The notes: generated by a model not told the origin, from the sequence alone. A stretch of DNA of 64,000 nucleotides from Couchioplanes caeruleus (GCF_003751945.1 NZ_RJKL01000001.1:6572001-6636000), one strand, 5' to 3'. Shown: positions 46,710 through 55,256, counted from the first letter of the stretch. Made by a program: numbers and translations.

Positions 46710-48569
46710 GTGGACCAGGATCCCACGAGCAGCGGCGCAGAGGCGGATTCCGACGGCGCGTCGACCCTCGATCTGAGCGGACGGTGCGTCGGCAGCTCGT
46801 ACATCCTCCTCCGCCCCATCGGGCACGGCGCGACCGGTACGGTCTGGCGCGGCGTCGACCGCTCCTCCGGCGAGCCGGTCGCGGTCAAGCTGCTGCACGA
46901 GAGCCTGCTGCGTCAGCCGAAGCTGGTCACGCGCTTCGTGCAGGAGCGCACGATCCTGCTGATGCTGCGGCACCGCAACGTGGTCCGGGTCCGGGACCTG
47001 TTCAGCGTCGGCGAGTCGCTCGGGCTCGTCATGGACCTCGTGCCGGGCGGCAGCCTGCGCGACTACCTGCGCGAGCGGCCCACGCTGGCCCCGGCCGAGG
47101 CGGCGCGGCTCGGCTCCCAGGTCGCGGCGGCGCTCGCCGAGGCGCACGAGCTCGGCATCGTGCACCGCGACCTCAAGCCGGACAACATCCTGCTGCACCG
47201 CGAGGACGACCGGCCCGACATCCGGCTCACCGACTTCGGCATCGCGCGGGTGCTCAACGCCCCCAGCCTGACGACCACCCACGCCGTCGTCGGCACCCCG
47301 CACTACATGGCCCCCGAGGCCTTCCACAGCTCCACGATCACCCCGGCCGCCGACGTGTACGCGCTCGGCGTGCTGCTGTACGAGATGGTGTCGGGGCGGC
47401 CGCCGTACGACAGCGACACCGTCACCGACCTGATGCGCCTGCACCTCGAGGGCGCCCCGGAGCGCCGGCCGGGCATCCCGGACCCGTTGTGGGACGTCAT
47501 CGCGAGCTGCATGGAGCACAAGCCCCGGCTGCGCCCGGCGGCCGCCGAGCTCGCCGTCGACCTCGGCGACGTGGCCCGCCGCGTCGACGCCCCCGCCCTG
47601 CCCGCGCCGGCGCCGCGGTCTCCGGCCTCCCCTGACTCGTCACCAGGCAGCGGCGACTCGTCGCCCGGCTCCCGTGACCCGGGATCCGGCGGCCAGGGCT
47701 CGGAGCGTGGCGGCCGCGGCTCGGCGGATTCCCTGGTCCCGGAGGCCGGCCGGGCGCCCGCCGGGTCCAGGCCGTCGCGGAGCCCCGACCCGAAGCCATC
47801 GGCCGCGGGGCCGGGCCGGCATCCGTCGCTCGCGGGGCTGCGCCGGCCGCCGGTGCCGCGCCGCCGCAACCAGCCGGCGAGCTGGCGATGGGCCCGGCCG
47901 TGGGCGATGATCGTGCTGGTCTGCGCCGCGATGCTCGCCTCCGGGGTGGCGACCACGGCATGGCACCTCGGCCGCGCCGACGGGGAACCGGGCGGCCGGG
48001 CGGCCCTGGCCCGGACCGGGACCGGCGACGCCCGCCCCTCCGCCGCAGCCTCCGCGATGTCGGCGCCGCCGCCCGCACGCGCCGCGCGCAACCGGGACAG
48101 CAGTCCCGGCACGGCGCAGAGCCGTCTGAACGCCGGAGCCCCCGCCACGGCGGCGACGCCGGCTCCGCGGGTCACCCGGGCCGCCGCCACCGGCTCCCCG
48201 GTCACGGAGAAGACCTACGGCCCCTGGGAATGCGAGCAGCGGTATGCGCTGAGCTTCGACAACGCGATGGCGGTGCGGCCCTGCCACAAGGTGGGGGACA
48301 AGGTCCAGGTCTCCGCGACGCTGACCGCGCCCCGCGACGGCACGGCCTCGCTCTCGCTGGCGCTGCGCGACGTGGTGACCGGCGGCAGCCTCCCGGCGAA
48401 GACCTGTGACGGGCTGGTCTTCGGTGAGGGGGCCCGGTCGCGGGAGTGCGGGCCCGCCACGGTGAGCCCCCGCCGGGGGCACCGCTACCAGGTGGTCATG
48501 TCGTGGCGGTTCAGCCGCGACGGCCGGATCGAGGCCGGTTCCGCGCGTGGCTCGGAGTTCGCCTTCTAG
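46710..48569 (+). CDS. Membrane Ser/Thr protein kinase with small Cys-containing outer domain
   Basis: 619 residues from a GTG with GGAAGGG upstream; longer frames are spurious. The kinase domain spans residues about 25-295: IGHGATGTVW loop, VAVKLL Lys, HRDLKPDN, DFGIA, and the activation loop TTHAVVGTPHYMAPE. A Ser/Pro/Gly-rich juxtamembrane stretch (300-390) leads to one membrane span (IVLVCAAMLASGVATTAW, near 405). Outside, after an Ala/Pro stalk, lies a beta domain of about 130 residues with four Cys (WECEQ, RPCHK, KTCDG, RECGP), probably two disulphides. No PASTA repeats are present, so the signal is not the usual peptidoglycan fragment. Confidence 0.93.
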   Translation: MDQDPTSSGAEADSDGASTLDLSGRCVGSSYILLRPIGHGATGTVWRGVDRSSGEPVAVKLLHESLLRQPKLVTRFVQERTILLMLRHRNVVRVRDLFSVGESLGLVMDLVPGGSLRDYLRERPTLAPAEAARLGSQVAAALAEAHELGIVHRDLKPDNILLHREDDRPDIRLTDFGIARVLNAPSLTTTHAVVGTPHYMAPEAFHSSTITPAADVYALGVLLYEMVSGRPPYDSDTVTDLMRLHLEGAPERRPGIPDPLWDVIASCMEHKPRLRPAAAELAVDLGDVARRVDAPALPAPAPRSPASPDSSPGSGDSSPGSRDPGSGGQGSERGGRGSADSLVPEAGRAPAGSRPSRSPDPKPSAAGPGRHPSLAGLRRPPVPRRRNQPASWRWARPWAMIVLVCAAMLASGVATTAWHLGRADGEPGGRAALARTGTGDARPSAAASAMSAPPPARAARNRDSSPGTAQSRLNAGAPATAATPAPRVTRAAATGSPVTEKTYGPWECEQRYALSFDNAMAVRPCHKVGDKVQVSATLTAPRDGTASLSLALRDVVTGGSLPAKTCDGLVFGEGARSRECGPATVSPRRGHRYQVVMSWRFSRDGRIEAGSARGSEFAF

Positions 48570-48621
48570 GTCGGTCGCGGCGGGCACGGTCACCGGCGTG
48601 CCCGCCGTCTCACCGCAAGGG

Positions 48622-49422
48622 TCAGTGCAGCACGGAGTTGAGCGCGGCGAGGTAGCCGTACTTGTGACCGTTGCCGTTGGGGTGGAAGGAGTCGGTCGGC
48701 GGGAGCAGGGTGAGCCCGTGCAGCCAGGGACTGGGGCCGCAGACGCCGTGGCCGGCGAACTCGTCCGTCACGTCCGACCAGGTGAAGCCGGCCGCCCGGA
48801 CGCGTTCCTCGGTGACCTGGTTGAGCTCGGTGGCGCCGTGGTTGAGCGACTTGCGCTTGGGGATGCTCATGCCGGCGAAGCCACAACTCGGCGCGTTCAC
48901 GTCGAACAGCAGCGGATAGCCGAGCACGACCACCTTGGCGTTCGGCGCCTTGGCCCGGATCTCGCGGTACGTGGCGTCGAGCCGGGCGGGTATCTCCTCG
49001 TCCAGCAGCTCCAGTTGCTCGTCGACCTTGGCGGCACAGCCCTTGTCGCTGGTCAGTGTGCAGGTGAGGACCGTCTCGGCGAAGCCGGCGTCATTGCCGC
49101 CGATGGTCACCGAGACCAGGTCGGTGGTCGTGGAGAGGGCGGAAAGCTGGCCGGAGCGCAGCGAGCTGGTGGTGGCGCCGCTGCAGGCCACCATGCGGTA
49201 CGACGCCGGATCGTTCGCGGAGTCCCACAGCCCGGGGTAGGCGTTGGGGCTGCGCAGGCAGGAGCCGGACTGCCCGGACGTGCCGACGCCGGACGAATAG
49301 GAGTCGCCCATGGCGATGTAGTCCCAGTCGGACGGTGGGGCGGCGATGGCGGGGGTGGCGGTGGCGACGGTCAAGACGATGGACGTGACGAGGCAGGCGA
49401 GGACGGAAAGACGTCTGCTCAT
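48622..49422 (-). CDS. Secreted SGNH-hydrolase (GDSL-type lipase/esterase)
   Basis: 266 residues; ATG 49422 follows GGAGG. A Sec signal peptide ends at TPAIAAP (cleavage near 28). The SGNH blocks are clear: GDSYSSGVG (Ser near 41), GATTSSLRSG, TIGGNDAGF and the closing DSFHPNGNGHKYG with Asp and His. Six Cys would form three disulphides, as in secreted Streptomyces lipases. It hydrolyses esters of fatty acids or acetylated polymers outside the cell. Confidence 0.93.
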   Translation of the reverse strand: MSRRLSVLACLVTSIVLTVATATPAIAAPPSDWDYIAMGDSYSSGVGTSGQSGSCLRSPNAYPGLWDSANDPASYRMVACSGATTSSLRSGQLSALSTTTDLVSVTIGGNDAGFAETVLTCTLTSDKGCAAKVDEQLELLDEEIPARLDATYREIRAKAPNAKVVVLGYPLLFDVNAPSCGFAGMSIPKRKSLNHGATELNQVTEERVRAAGFTWSDVTDEFAGHGVCGPSPWLHGLTLLPPTDSFHPNGNGHKYGYLAALNSVLH

Positions 49423-49658
49423 CGGGGGCCTCCAGATCCACGGGGGATGGGGGCCGAAGCGCTCCGGTTACCGAAGAGTAAGTCAAGGGCTCGCCGAAAG
49501 AAATCCAGTGACATAACGATTACAAAGGAGTAACATGCATCGATGTGACCTGCATGTATGTCATGCGGTTATGTTTCATGCGCGAAGGGTAGTTGATTAT
49601 CAACGGCGGTACAGCCGATCTTCAGCGTGTCCACAGCTCGGGCCACTAGCGTCGCGGC
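49423..49658. promoter_or_regulatory. AT-rich regulatory region with two palindromes
   Basis: This 236-base gap between divergent genes is far more AT-rich than its surroundings. It contains GCATG-5-CATGC (49552-49566) inside a run of GCAT/CATG repeats, and GTTGATTATCAAC (49592-49604). Both look like operator sites for dimeric regulators. Which gene they control is not known. Confidence 0.5.
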
Positions 49659-50042
49659 ATGGACGAGGAAAGGGCACACCGAGTCGTCGAGACACTCCGC
49701 GCGCGTAACGTCTTCGCGCACGTGAAGCTGCCGCACGCCGGCATCACCCGCTACGGGATCCGGGTGGTGCTGGCCGACGGCCGCGAGGCGATCTGGGACA
49801 ACGACGGCACCGCCGGCCTCGAGGCGCAGATCATGCGCAACGGCGTGCTCGTGGGCTTCGTGCCGTCCATTCCGGGCTCGGAGAACTTCGGCGAGGAGCA
49901 GATCGTCGAGGCCGTCGCCCGTGCCGACTACGACCAGCCGATCGGCCGCTCCCGGCCCACCGTGGCGACCCGCGGGACCGCCCCCGTCGCGCCGCGGCCG
50001 CTGGGCCTGGCCGAGCGGCTGCGCCGGACCTTTCGCGACTGA
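49659..50042 (+). CDS. Hypothetical protein
   Basis: 127 residues from ATG 49659, no clear ribosome site. Residues 1-95 form an alpha/beta unit (VLADGREAIWDNDGTAGLEAQ, GFVPSIPGSENFGEEQIVEA) of a type I see only in actinomycetes. The C-terminal tail is Pro/Arg-rich. No motif, signal or membrane segment. Tail-to-tail with the sigma-factor operon. Confidence 0.6.
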   Translation: MDEERAHRVVETLRARNVFAHVKLPHAGITRYGIRVVLADGREAIWDNDGTAGLEAQIMRNGVLVGFVPSIPGSENFGEEQIVEAVARADYDQPIGRSRPTVATRGTAPVAPRPLGLAERLRRTFRD

Positions 50043-50066
50043 GCCTTCCCGGCCGGCCCGATCGGG

Positions 50067-50780
50067 TCAGCCGACGCCGAACCCGACGCTGCGACTGGGC
50101 ATCGTCCTGCCGGCGCCGTCGATGGCGAAGAGCCGCGTCAGTGACGTCCCGGGCGGCGCGTCAGCCGGATCGAACCAGAAGGCGACGATCGACGGATCGT
50201 TGCTCCACCGCACGATCCGTGCGTCGACTGCTTTTCCGCCTGCCATGGCCCTGATCCGGGAGACATCGCCGCCCACGAAGTAGCCGAAGGCGGGAGAGAG
50301 GAAGCCGTCCACCTCCATGGCTTCTTGCGGCGAGTGGAAGCCGGGGGCGCGGTCCGAGCCCCGGGTCTCGTTGACCACGACCTCACGCCGCAGGACGCCG
50401 TCCGCCGTCCGCCGGCCGGTGGCGAGCCCGAACGTCGTCGTCGACAGCGACTCGTCCTCGATCGGGATGAACCAGAGCAGGATCGGCTCGCCGCCGGTGC
50501 TCCGCAGGCCGGTGTCGATCACGTCGCCGAGCACGTCGGGGGAGGACGCGGCGGCGACCGGGCCCGCCGCAGGCTCGGCGCTCCCGTCGCCGGCACGGGC
50601 CAGCACCCCGCCGCCGACCAGCAGGGCCAGGACCGTGGTGGCGGAGGCCGCACCCATCGCGAGGCGGCGCCGGCGGCGCAGGCGGCCGCCCTGCGCCATG
50701 ACCGCGCCGAGGTCGAGGGGACGCGGCTCGAAGTCCGGCGTCGAGTGCATGGCGTCCTTCAGGTCGTCGAGGTCGGTCAT
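50067..50780 (-). CDS. Single-span membrane protein coupled to a SigE-family sigma factor
   Basis: 237 residues from the ATG that overlaps the sigma-factor stop (ATGA). A short cytoplasmic N-terminus of about 40 residues (DLDDLKDAMHS, then an Arg-rich patch) precedes one membrane span (TTVLALLVGGGVL, near 50) and an extracytoplasmic beta-rich domain of about 170 residues. Position and topology suggest an anti-sigma or sigma-modulating partner, but the N-terminus has no recognisable zinc-binding ZAS motif, so this is inference. Confidence 0.65.
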   Translation of the reverse strand: MTDLDDLKDAMHSTPDFEPRPLDLGAVMAQGGRLRRRRRLAMGAASATTVLALLVGGGVLARAGDGSAEPAAGPVAAASSPDVLGDVIDTGLRSTGGEPILLWFIPIEDESLSTTTFGLATGRRTADGVLRREVVVNETRGSDRAPGFHSPQEAMEVDGFLSPAFGYFVGGDVSRIRAMAGGKAVDARIVRWSNDPSIVAFWFDPADAPPGTSLTRLFAIDGAGRTMPSRSVGFGVG

Positions 50781-51298
50781 CGTGCCGCTCCGGTTTCCAG
50801 GCCCTGGCGGGGGGTGGGAATCGAGATCCGGAGCTTGGCCAGCCCCCGAGAGTTGAGGCTCTTGACCGTGCCGAGGGAGAGGTTGAGCTCCCGCGCCACG
50901 TCCATTTCGGTGATGTCGAAGAAATGTCGCATGACGACGACGGTGCGTTCGCGCGGCGAGAGGGCCTTGAGTGCCCCGATCAGCCAGCGCCGCCGGGTGA
51001 CCTCGTCGGCGACGTCGCGAGCGACCGGACGCTCCGGGAGCTCCTCGGTCGCGTACTCGCGCACGGGGCGGCGCCACTGGTCGGTGAGCAGATTCGCGAG
51101 GACGGTGCGCGCGTAGGCGTACGGGTCCTTGCGGCGTACCCGTCCCCAGGACGCGTACACCCGGACGAGCGCGGCCTGCGCGGCCTCTTCGGCCTGATGC
51201 CGGTCGCCGGTCAGCAGATATGCGGCACGCTGCAGCCGCGCCGAGTTCGCCTGGGCGAACTCGACGAACTCGTCGTCACCTCGTCGGCCTTGTCCCAC
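50777..51298 (-). CDS. SigE-family ECF RNA polymerase sigma factor
   Basis: 173 residues from GTG 51298. Region 2 includes RLQRAAYLLTGDRHQAEEAAQAALVRVY shortened to its core, and region 4 includes LSPRERTVVVMRHFFDITEMDVARELN with the helix-turn-helix ending LGTVKSLNSRGLAKL. This is the actinomycete SigE/TIGR02983 group. A likely ECF promoter ends only 9 bases before the GTG, which sets this start and suggests a leaderless, self-activated transcript. It is followed by an overlapping membrane protein gene. Confidence 0.88.
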   Translation of the reverse strand: MGQGRRGDDEFVEFAQANSARLQRAAYLLTGDRHQAEEAAQAALVRVYASWGRVRRKDPYAYARTVLANLLTDQWRRPVREYATEELPERPVARDVADEVTRRRWLIGALKALSPRERTVVVMRHFFDITEMDVARELNLSLGTVKSLNSRGLAKLRISIPTPRQGLETGAAR

Positions 51299-51307
51299 GA
51301 CAGTGGA

Positions 51308-51335
51308 GACGGCCGGGAGCCCCGAAAGGTTGCAA
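51308..51335 (-). promoter_or_regulatory. Probable autoregulatory ECF promoter
   Basis: On the minus strand: -35-like GCAACC (51333-51328), 16-base spacer, -10-like CGTC (51311-51308). The AAC/CGTC pair at 16-17 spacing is the usual ECF pattern. The start codon follows 9 bases after the -10 element. Confidence 0.55.
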
Positions 51336-51369
51336 TGACTTTGCCGGGGCATCCGCCCCATGATGGTCT

Positions 51370-52203
51370 CTACTGCCAGACCCTCCGCACCCGCTCGGCC
51401 ACCGCGGCCGCCTGCGCCCGGCCCGCCTCGGCGGCCGGGGCCCGGCGCGAGGGGGCCAGCGCGTTGCGCCCGATGGCGGCCCGGGCGGCGGCGTCCGGGG
51501 TGACCACGGCCGTCCGTACGGCGGGTCCCAACCGTCTCGCCTGCGCGGACGGACGGTCTGCGCGCCGGGCGGCGACGTCGATCGGCGCGACCACCACGAC
51601 CCGGTCGTAGTCCCGGGCCAGGTCGACATTCGCGGCGGATCGGACGCCACCGTCCACGTAGCGCCGGCCGCCGACCGTCATCGGTGGCCACACCAGCGGC
51701 ACCGCGCAACTCGCCGCGACCGCGTCGATCAGGGACACCCCGCTGTCCCGGTCGAAGATCTCGACCGCGCCGGTCAGCGCGTCGACGGCCGGCACCAGCA
51801 GGCGGGCCGCGGGCCAGTCGTCGCGCCGGACCCGCGCGGCGATGGCCGTGCGCCGCTCGGACTCGGGCACCGTGCGGGCGCGCAGGGCGGCCCGCCCGAG
51901 GCGTGCCCGGCCCCGCGTCCGGCCGCCCGGCCAGAGCGCGGCCAGCACGAAGCCGAGCAGCACCCGCGTGCCGACGACCGCGCTGGTGTCCCCGCTGGTG
52001 TCGGTGAGCTCGCGGGCGTACAGCTTGTCGAGGGGCGTGGCGCCGGTGAGCTCGGCGGCCACCACCGATCCCGCCGAGGTGCCGACGAACAGGTCGGCGG
52101 TGGTCAGGTCGAGCCCGCGTTCCGCGAGGCCGTACAGCAGTCCGATCTCCCATGCGACGCCGGTGACGCCGCCTCCGCCCAGGACGAGTGCCCGCTTCTC
52201 CAT
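51370..52203 (-). CDS. Patatin-like phospholipase
   Basis: 277 residues from ATG 52203 (MEKRALVL); a GTG at 52218 is directly against the GGAGGAG and less likely. The patatin elements are present: oxyanion loop GGGGVTG at residue 9, nucleophile elbow GTSAG near 41 and catalytic Asp in VDGGV near 188. No signal peptide, so it should act on cytoplasmic or inner-membrane lipids. It is upstream of, and on the same strand as, the sigma factor, with the sigma promoter in between. Confidence 0.9.
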   Translation of the reverse strand: MEKRALVLGGGGVTGVAWEIGLLYGLAERGLDLTTADLFVGTSAGSVVAAELTGATPLDKLYARELTDTSGDTSAVVGTRVLLGFVLAALWPGGRTRGRARLGRAALRARTVPESERRTAIAARVRRDDWPAARLLVPAVDALTGAVEIFDRDSGVSLIDAVAASCAVPLVWPPMTVGGRRYVDGGVRSAANVDLARDYDRVVVVAPIDVAARRADRPSAQARRLGPAVRTAVVTPDAAARAAIGRNALAPSRRAPAAEAGRAQAAAVAERVRRVWQ

Positions 52204-52323
52204 GCGCCCACTATGCACTCCTCCCGGCGTTTATTGATTTCGGTGTTTTTGTCCGTTGGTTGAGGCGAGGGTCGTTCGAGTTTAGGTGATTGCTTGAATG
52301 ACAGAGTTGAGTGGAATTGCACC

Positions 52324-53490
52324 CTAAGTGCCGAACAGGACCGCATACCGGGCCGCCGATCCGGGGTTTCGTCGGCACGCCGCGTCGGTGCGGAACAGGC
52401 TCGACTGCACCCCGCCGGCGCCGCAGTCGGAGAAGTACGCCTCGTAGGCCAGATGCGACGCGTGCGCCGCGAACCACTCGTGCATCCAGGCGATGAAGTC
52501 CGGGTTCTCCCGGCCCGCGTCCGCCGTCGGCACCACCCCCCACTCGCCCACCGAGAACGGCTTGCCGTGTGCCCGAGCGAAGTTGTACAGCCAGGTCAGC
52601 CCCTCGGGAGCGGCCGCCGTACGGTCGAACGCGGCCTTGTCCGGCGACCAGGGATAGTGGTCGTAGTTGTCGATGCCGATGATGTCCACGTACGCGTCGC
52701 CGGGATAGCAGTTGGTGCTCAGGCCGCCGCACACGCCGGCCGGGGTGCTGTGTGCGTTGATCGTCCAGTCCAGCAGGACGTCCGGGTTGGTGGCGCGGAT
52801 GTTGTCCGCCGCCCGCCGGTAACACGCGATCCACGTCTTCGGGTCTCTGGCGAGCCAGGGGGACGTCCGCTCGTTGAACTCCCAGCCCAGCCGGACCACC
52901 GAGTCCCCGCGGCCGTGGTGGCGCATCAGTGTGCCGAAGGCCCGCCAGTCGGCGTCGTGCTCGCCGCGGGCGCAGGACTTCAGGTCCTTGCTCGCGCCCT
53001 TGGGCACCAGGCCCTGGGAGATCACCAGCATGCCGTCGAAGTCGGCCAGAAGCTCGAAGGTCCAGCCCGTGCCCCGGGTCATCGACTCCCAGGACGTGCG
53101 GTCCGTGTAGGTCTGTGTGATCCTGCACGGCCGTCCCCGCGCGGTGCAGAACGAGGTCACGTGCGCGGTGTCGAACCGCGGGTCGCCGTTCACGCCGGAC
53201 AGGCCGTTGGCTCCGGGCCATGACCCGTCCGTCCGTGGCAGCGCAAGGAGTTGCCGCGCCGACCGGAAATCGCGCACACCGGCGCCGGGCGCGGTGGTCG
53301 CGCCGCCCGGAGTGGGCGGGGCGGCGCCCGGCGTGGCCGACGCGGGCGCGCGGGACGCCGGTGCGGCCCCTGGGGGGATCGGGCCCCTGCCCGCCGTCGC
53401 CACGCCGACGGCGAGGCCGGTCAGGACGACGAGCGTAGCGAGGGCCGCGGCCACCGTCGACCGGCGGCCGCTCCATCGTTCTTCGGCCAT
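52324..53490 (-). CDS. Secreted GH26-like glycoside hydrolase
   Basis: 388 residues with an N-terminal signal/anchor (VAAALATLVVLTGLAVGVA, 12-32) and a Pro/Ala/Thr linker to about residue 75. The TIM-barrel domain has VVRLGWEFNERTSPW with the putative acid/base Glu, YVDIIGIDNYDHYPW, and FSVGEWGV with the putative nucleophile Glu. This resembles clan GH-A, family 26 (beta-mannanase type). Six Cys suggest disulphides. It acts outside the cell on mannan or a similar glucan. Family assignment is by motif and is moderately sure. Confidence 0.78.
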   Translation of the reverse strand: MAEERWSGRRSTVAAALATLVVLTGLAVGVATAGRGPIPPGAAPASRAPASATPGAAPPTPGGATTAPGAGVRDFRSARQLLALPRTDGSWPGANGLSGVNGDPRFDTAHVTSFCTARGRPCRITQTYTDRTSWESMTRGTGWTFELLADFDGMLVISQGLVPKGASKDLKSCARGEHDADWRAFGTLMRHHGRGDSVVRLGWEFNERTSPWLARDPKTWIACYRRAADNIRATNPDVLLDWTINAHSTPAGVCGGLSTNCYPGDAYVDIIGIDNYDHYPWSPDKAAFDRTAAAPEGLTWLYNFARAHGKPFSVGEWGVVPTADAGRENPDFIAWMHEWFAAHASHLAYEAYFSDCGAGGVQSSLFRTDAACRRNPGSAARYAVLFGT

Positions 53491-53625
53491 GCGGTGATCT
53501 CCTGGGTGGTCGCCAGCGTGTCGCGGTGAAGTCTGACATCTTCCGGACGGCCGGGTGCCGGGTTCGTCCGCGCCGACGACCGTACGGGTGCCGCGCCGCG
53601 GGTCCTCGGGCGGGGTGCGAAAAGG

Positions 53626-53660
53626 GAAGGTTTGCCTTGCCTAAAGAATGGCTTACCTAT
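53626..53660 (+). promoter_or_regulatory. Two overlapping DtxR/IdeR-like iron boxes
   Basis: Box 1, GAAGGTTTGCCTTGCCTAA (53626-53644), agrees with TWAGGTWAGSCTWACCTWA at 16 of 19 positions. Box 2, TAAAGAATGGCTTACCTAT (53642-53660), agrees at 15 of 19 and shares three bases with it. They lie about 90 bases before the DUF1540 gene and imply iron-dependent repression. Confidence 0.65.
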
Positions 53661-53750
53661 TTTTATTGCATTCGTGAAATGGTGGGTACGCCATCGCGCG
53701 TAGCGCTCTTCGATAGTTTATTGTCGGCCTTGAGAAAGGGAGGCCAGACC

Positions 53751-54038
53751 ATGACTCAAATGATGGAGATGCCGCGCGTGCAGACGTGCACGGTGAGCGG
53801 CTGCGGGTACAACCACGACGGCTGCACGGCCTTCGCGATCACGATCGGCCGGGCCAAGACGGAGTGCGACACGTTCATCGAGGGTGACGAGGGCGGAATG
53901 GGCCAGGTCATGGCCCAGGTGGGCGCCTGCCACCGCGCCGAGTGCGTGCACAACACGGGCCTCGAATGCCGCGCCCCGGCGATCACCGTCGGTGCCGCCG
54001 AGGATCGTGCCGATTGTCTGACGTACACGGCTCGGTAA
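53751..54038 (+). CDS. DUF1540 protein with two cysteine motifs
   Basis: 95 residues from ATG 53751, preceded by AAAGGGAGG. Two DUF1540 units are visible: CTVSGCGYNHDGCTA...ECDTF and CHRAECVHNTGLECRAPAITVG...DCLTY. Ten Cys in a 95-residue protein without signal peptide suggest metal binding inside the cell. DUF1540 proteins have no established role. The iron boxes upstream and the siderophore importer 1.4 kb away suggest a part in iron (or zinc) handling. Confidence 0.85.
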   Translation: MTQMMEMPRVQTCTVSGCGYNHDGCTAFAITIGRAKTECDTFIEGDEGGMGQVMAQVGACHRAECVHNTGLECRAPAITVGAAEDRADCLTYTAR

Positions 54039-54047
54039 TTGTGTTTC

Positions 54048-54066
54048 GAAAGTGAGCCTTACCTAA
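54048..54066. promoter_or_regulatory. IdeR-like iron box downstream of the DUF1540 gene
   Basis: GAAAGTGAGCCTTACCTAA agrees with the iron-box consensus at 16 of 19 positions; the right half is perfect. It sits between two convergent gene ends and touches the terminator hairpin, so its target is unclear. Confidence 0.5.
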
Positions 54067-54096
54067 GGCCGCCGCCTTTTCGAAGGCGGCGGCCTT
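54065..54096. terminator. Bidirectional hairpin terminator
   Basis: A 12-bp perfect stem, AAGGCCGCCGCC and its complement, with loop TTTTCGAA, placed between the convergent DUF1540 and ATPase genes. Confidence 0.8.
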
Positions 54097-54110
54097 GGCA
54101 ATTCTTCGTT

Positions 54111-55256
54111 CTACAGGTACAGGCCGGTCGAGGGTGCGGTGCTCGGCACGGTGACCGGGCGGGCACCGGTCCTGAGGGCGTACAGCTCGGCGAGGGTGGC
54201 GCCCTCCGGGCCGACGCCGGTCGACGTGCCCAGCCAGGCCGTCGCCTCCGCGTACGGCAGCCGCCCGACCTCGATGCTCGCCAGGCACCGTCCCGGCCGG
54301 ACCACGGCGGGGTGCAGCGACGCCAGGTCCTCGTTCGTGGTGATCGCGATCAGCGCGTTGCGGCCCTGGCCGAGCAGCCCGTCGGTGAGATTGAGCAGCC
54401 GTGACAGCGACTGCCCGGCGCTCGCCTTGGCCTCGCCGCTGATCAGCTCGTCGCAGTCCTCCAGCATGAGTAGCCGCCAGCGCGGCTCGTCGTCGTCGCC
54501 GCTGCCCAGCGCCACGCTCATGAGGTAGGCGGGGTCGCCGAACATCCGCTCCGGGTCGAGCACGCAGTCCACCTGGCACCACGAGCGCCACTGCTGGGCG
54601 AGGGCCCGCAGGGCGGTCGTCTTCCCGGTGCCCGGCTCGCCGTGCAGCAGCAGGAGGCGGCCGTTGACGGCGGTGCCGTCGACGGCCATGAGGCGTTCGA
54701 GCGTACGGGCGACCGGGCCGGCGTAGTTGGCCCGGATCTTGTCCCAGGGCGCGGCGTCGATCTCGCGCTGCACCCGCCGCGGTCCGTGCGGGCCGAAATG
54801 CCAGAACCCGATCGGCACGCTGTCCGCGACCGGGCCCGGCTCCTCGACGGCGTGGGCCGTGGCCGCGGCGAGCACCGACTCGGCGAGCTCGGCGGTGACG
54901 GCGGTGACGGTCACGCGGGCGCGGCGGCTCTGCTTCCAGCGGGTCACGTGCAGGGTCCAGCCGTCGCCGGTGGACAACCGTCCGTGGCTGTCCTCTTCCC
55001 GGGCATCGCGGACCACCCGGGCGTCGTCGGTGGTCAGGGGCGCGTCTGCGCGGACGTTCTCCAGGTAGCTGGTCCGGCCGAACGGCTCGCGCCCGGTGAC
55101 GAAGGCGTCGAGGGCGAGCAGGTCCACGACGTCCACCAGCCGGTCGCCGTCGTCGACGGAACCGGACAGCGGCAGCGGGTGGTGGACGGGCGGGGCGGCC
55201 GCCGCTTCCACGGGACGGCTGCCGAGCCGGTCGACGGACTGGTGGGGGGTACGCAT
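54111..55256 (-). CDS. AAA ATPase with DUF5925-like N-terminal domain
   Basis: 381 residues. The N-terminal about 170 residues are of the DUF5925 kind seen in front of actinomycete AAA ATPases. The ATPase has Walker A GEPGTGKTT (near 209), Walker B LLMLEDCD (near 261), sensor-1 AITTNED and an Arg in RPGRC. It is single, cytoplasmic, and divergent from the iron importer across about 190 bases. The client is unknown; it may be a chaperone-like or bacterial dynamin-independent remodeller, but I have no evidence. Confidence 0.78.
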   Translation of the reverse strand: MRTPHQSVDRLGSRPVEAAAAPPVHHPLPLSGSVDDGDRLVDVVDLLALDAFVTGREPFGRTSYLENVRADAPLTTDDARVVRDAREEDSHGRLSTGDGWTLHVTRWKQSRRARVTVTAVTAELAESVLAAATAHAVEEPGPVADSVPIGFWHFGPHGPRRVQREIDAAPWDKIRANYAGPVARTLERLMAVDGTAVNGRLLLLHGEPGTGKTTALRALAQQWRSWCQVDCVLDPERMFGDPAYLMSVALGSGDDDEPRWRLLMLEDCDELISGEAKASAGQSLSRLLNLTDGLLGQGRNALIAITTNEDLASLHPAVVRPGRCLASIEVGRLPYAEATAWLGTSTGVGPEGATLAELYALRTGARPVTVPSTAPSTGLYL

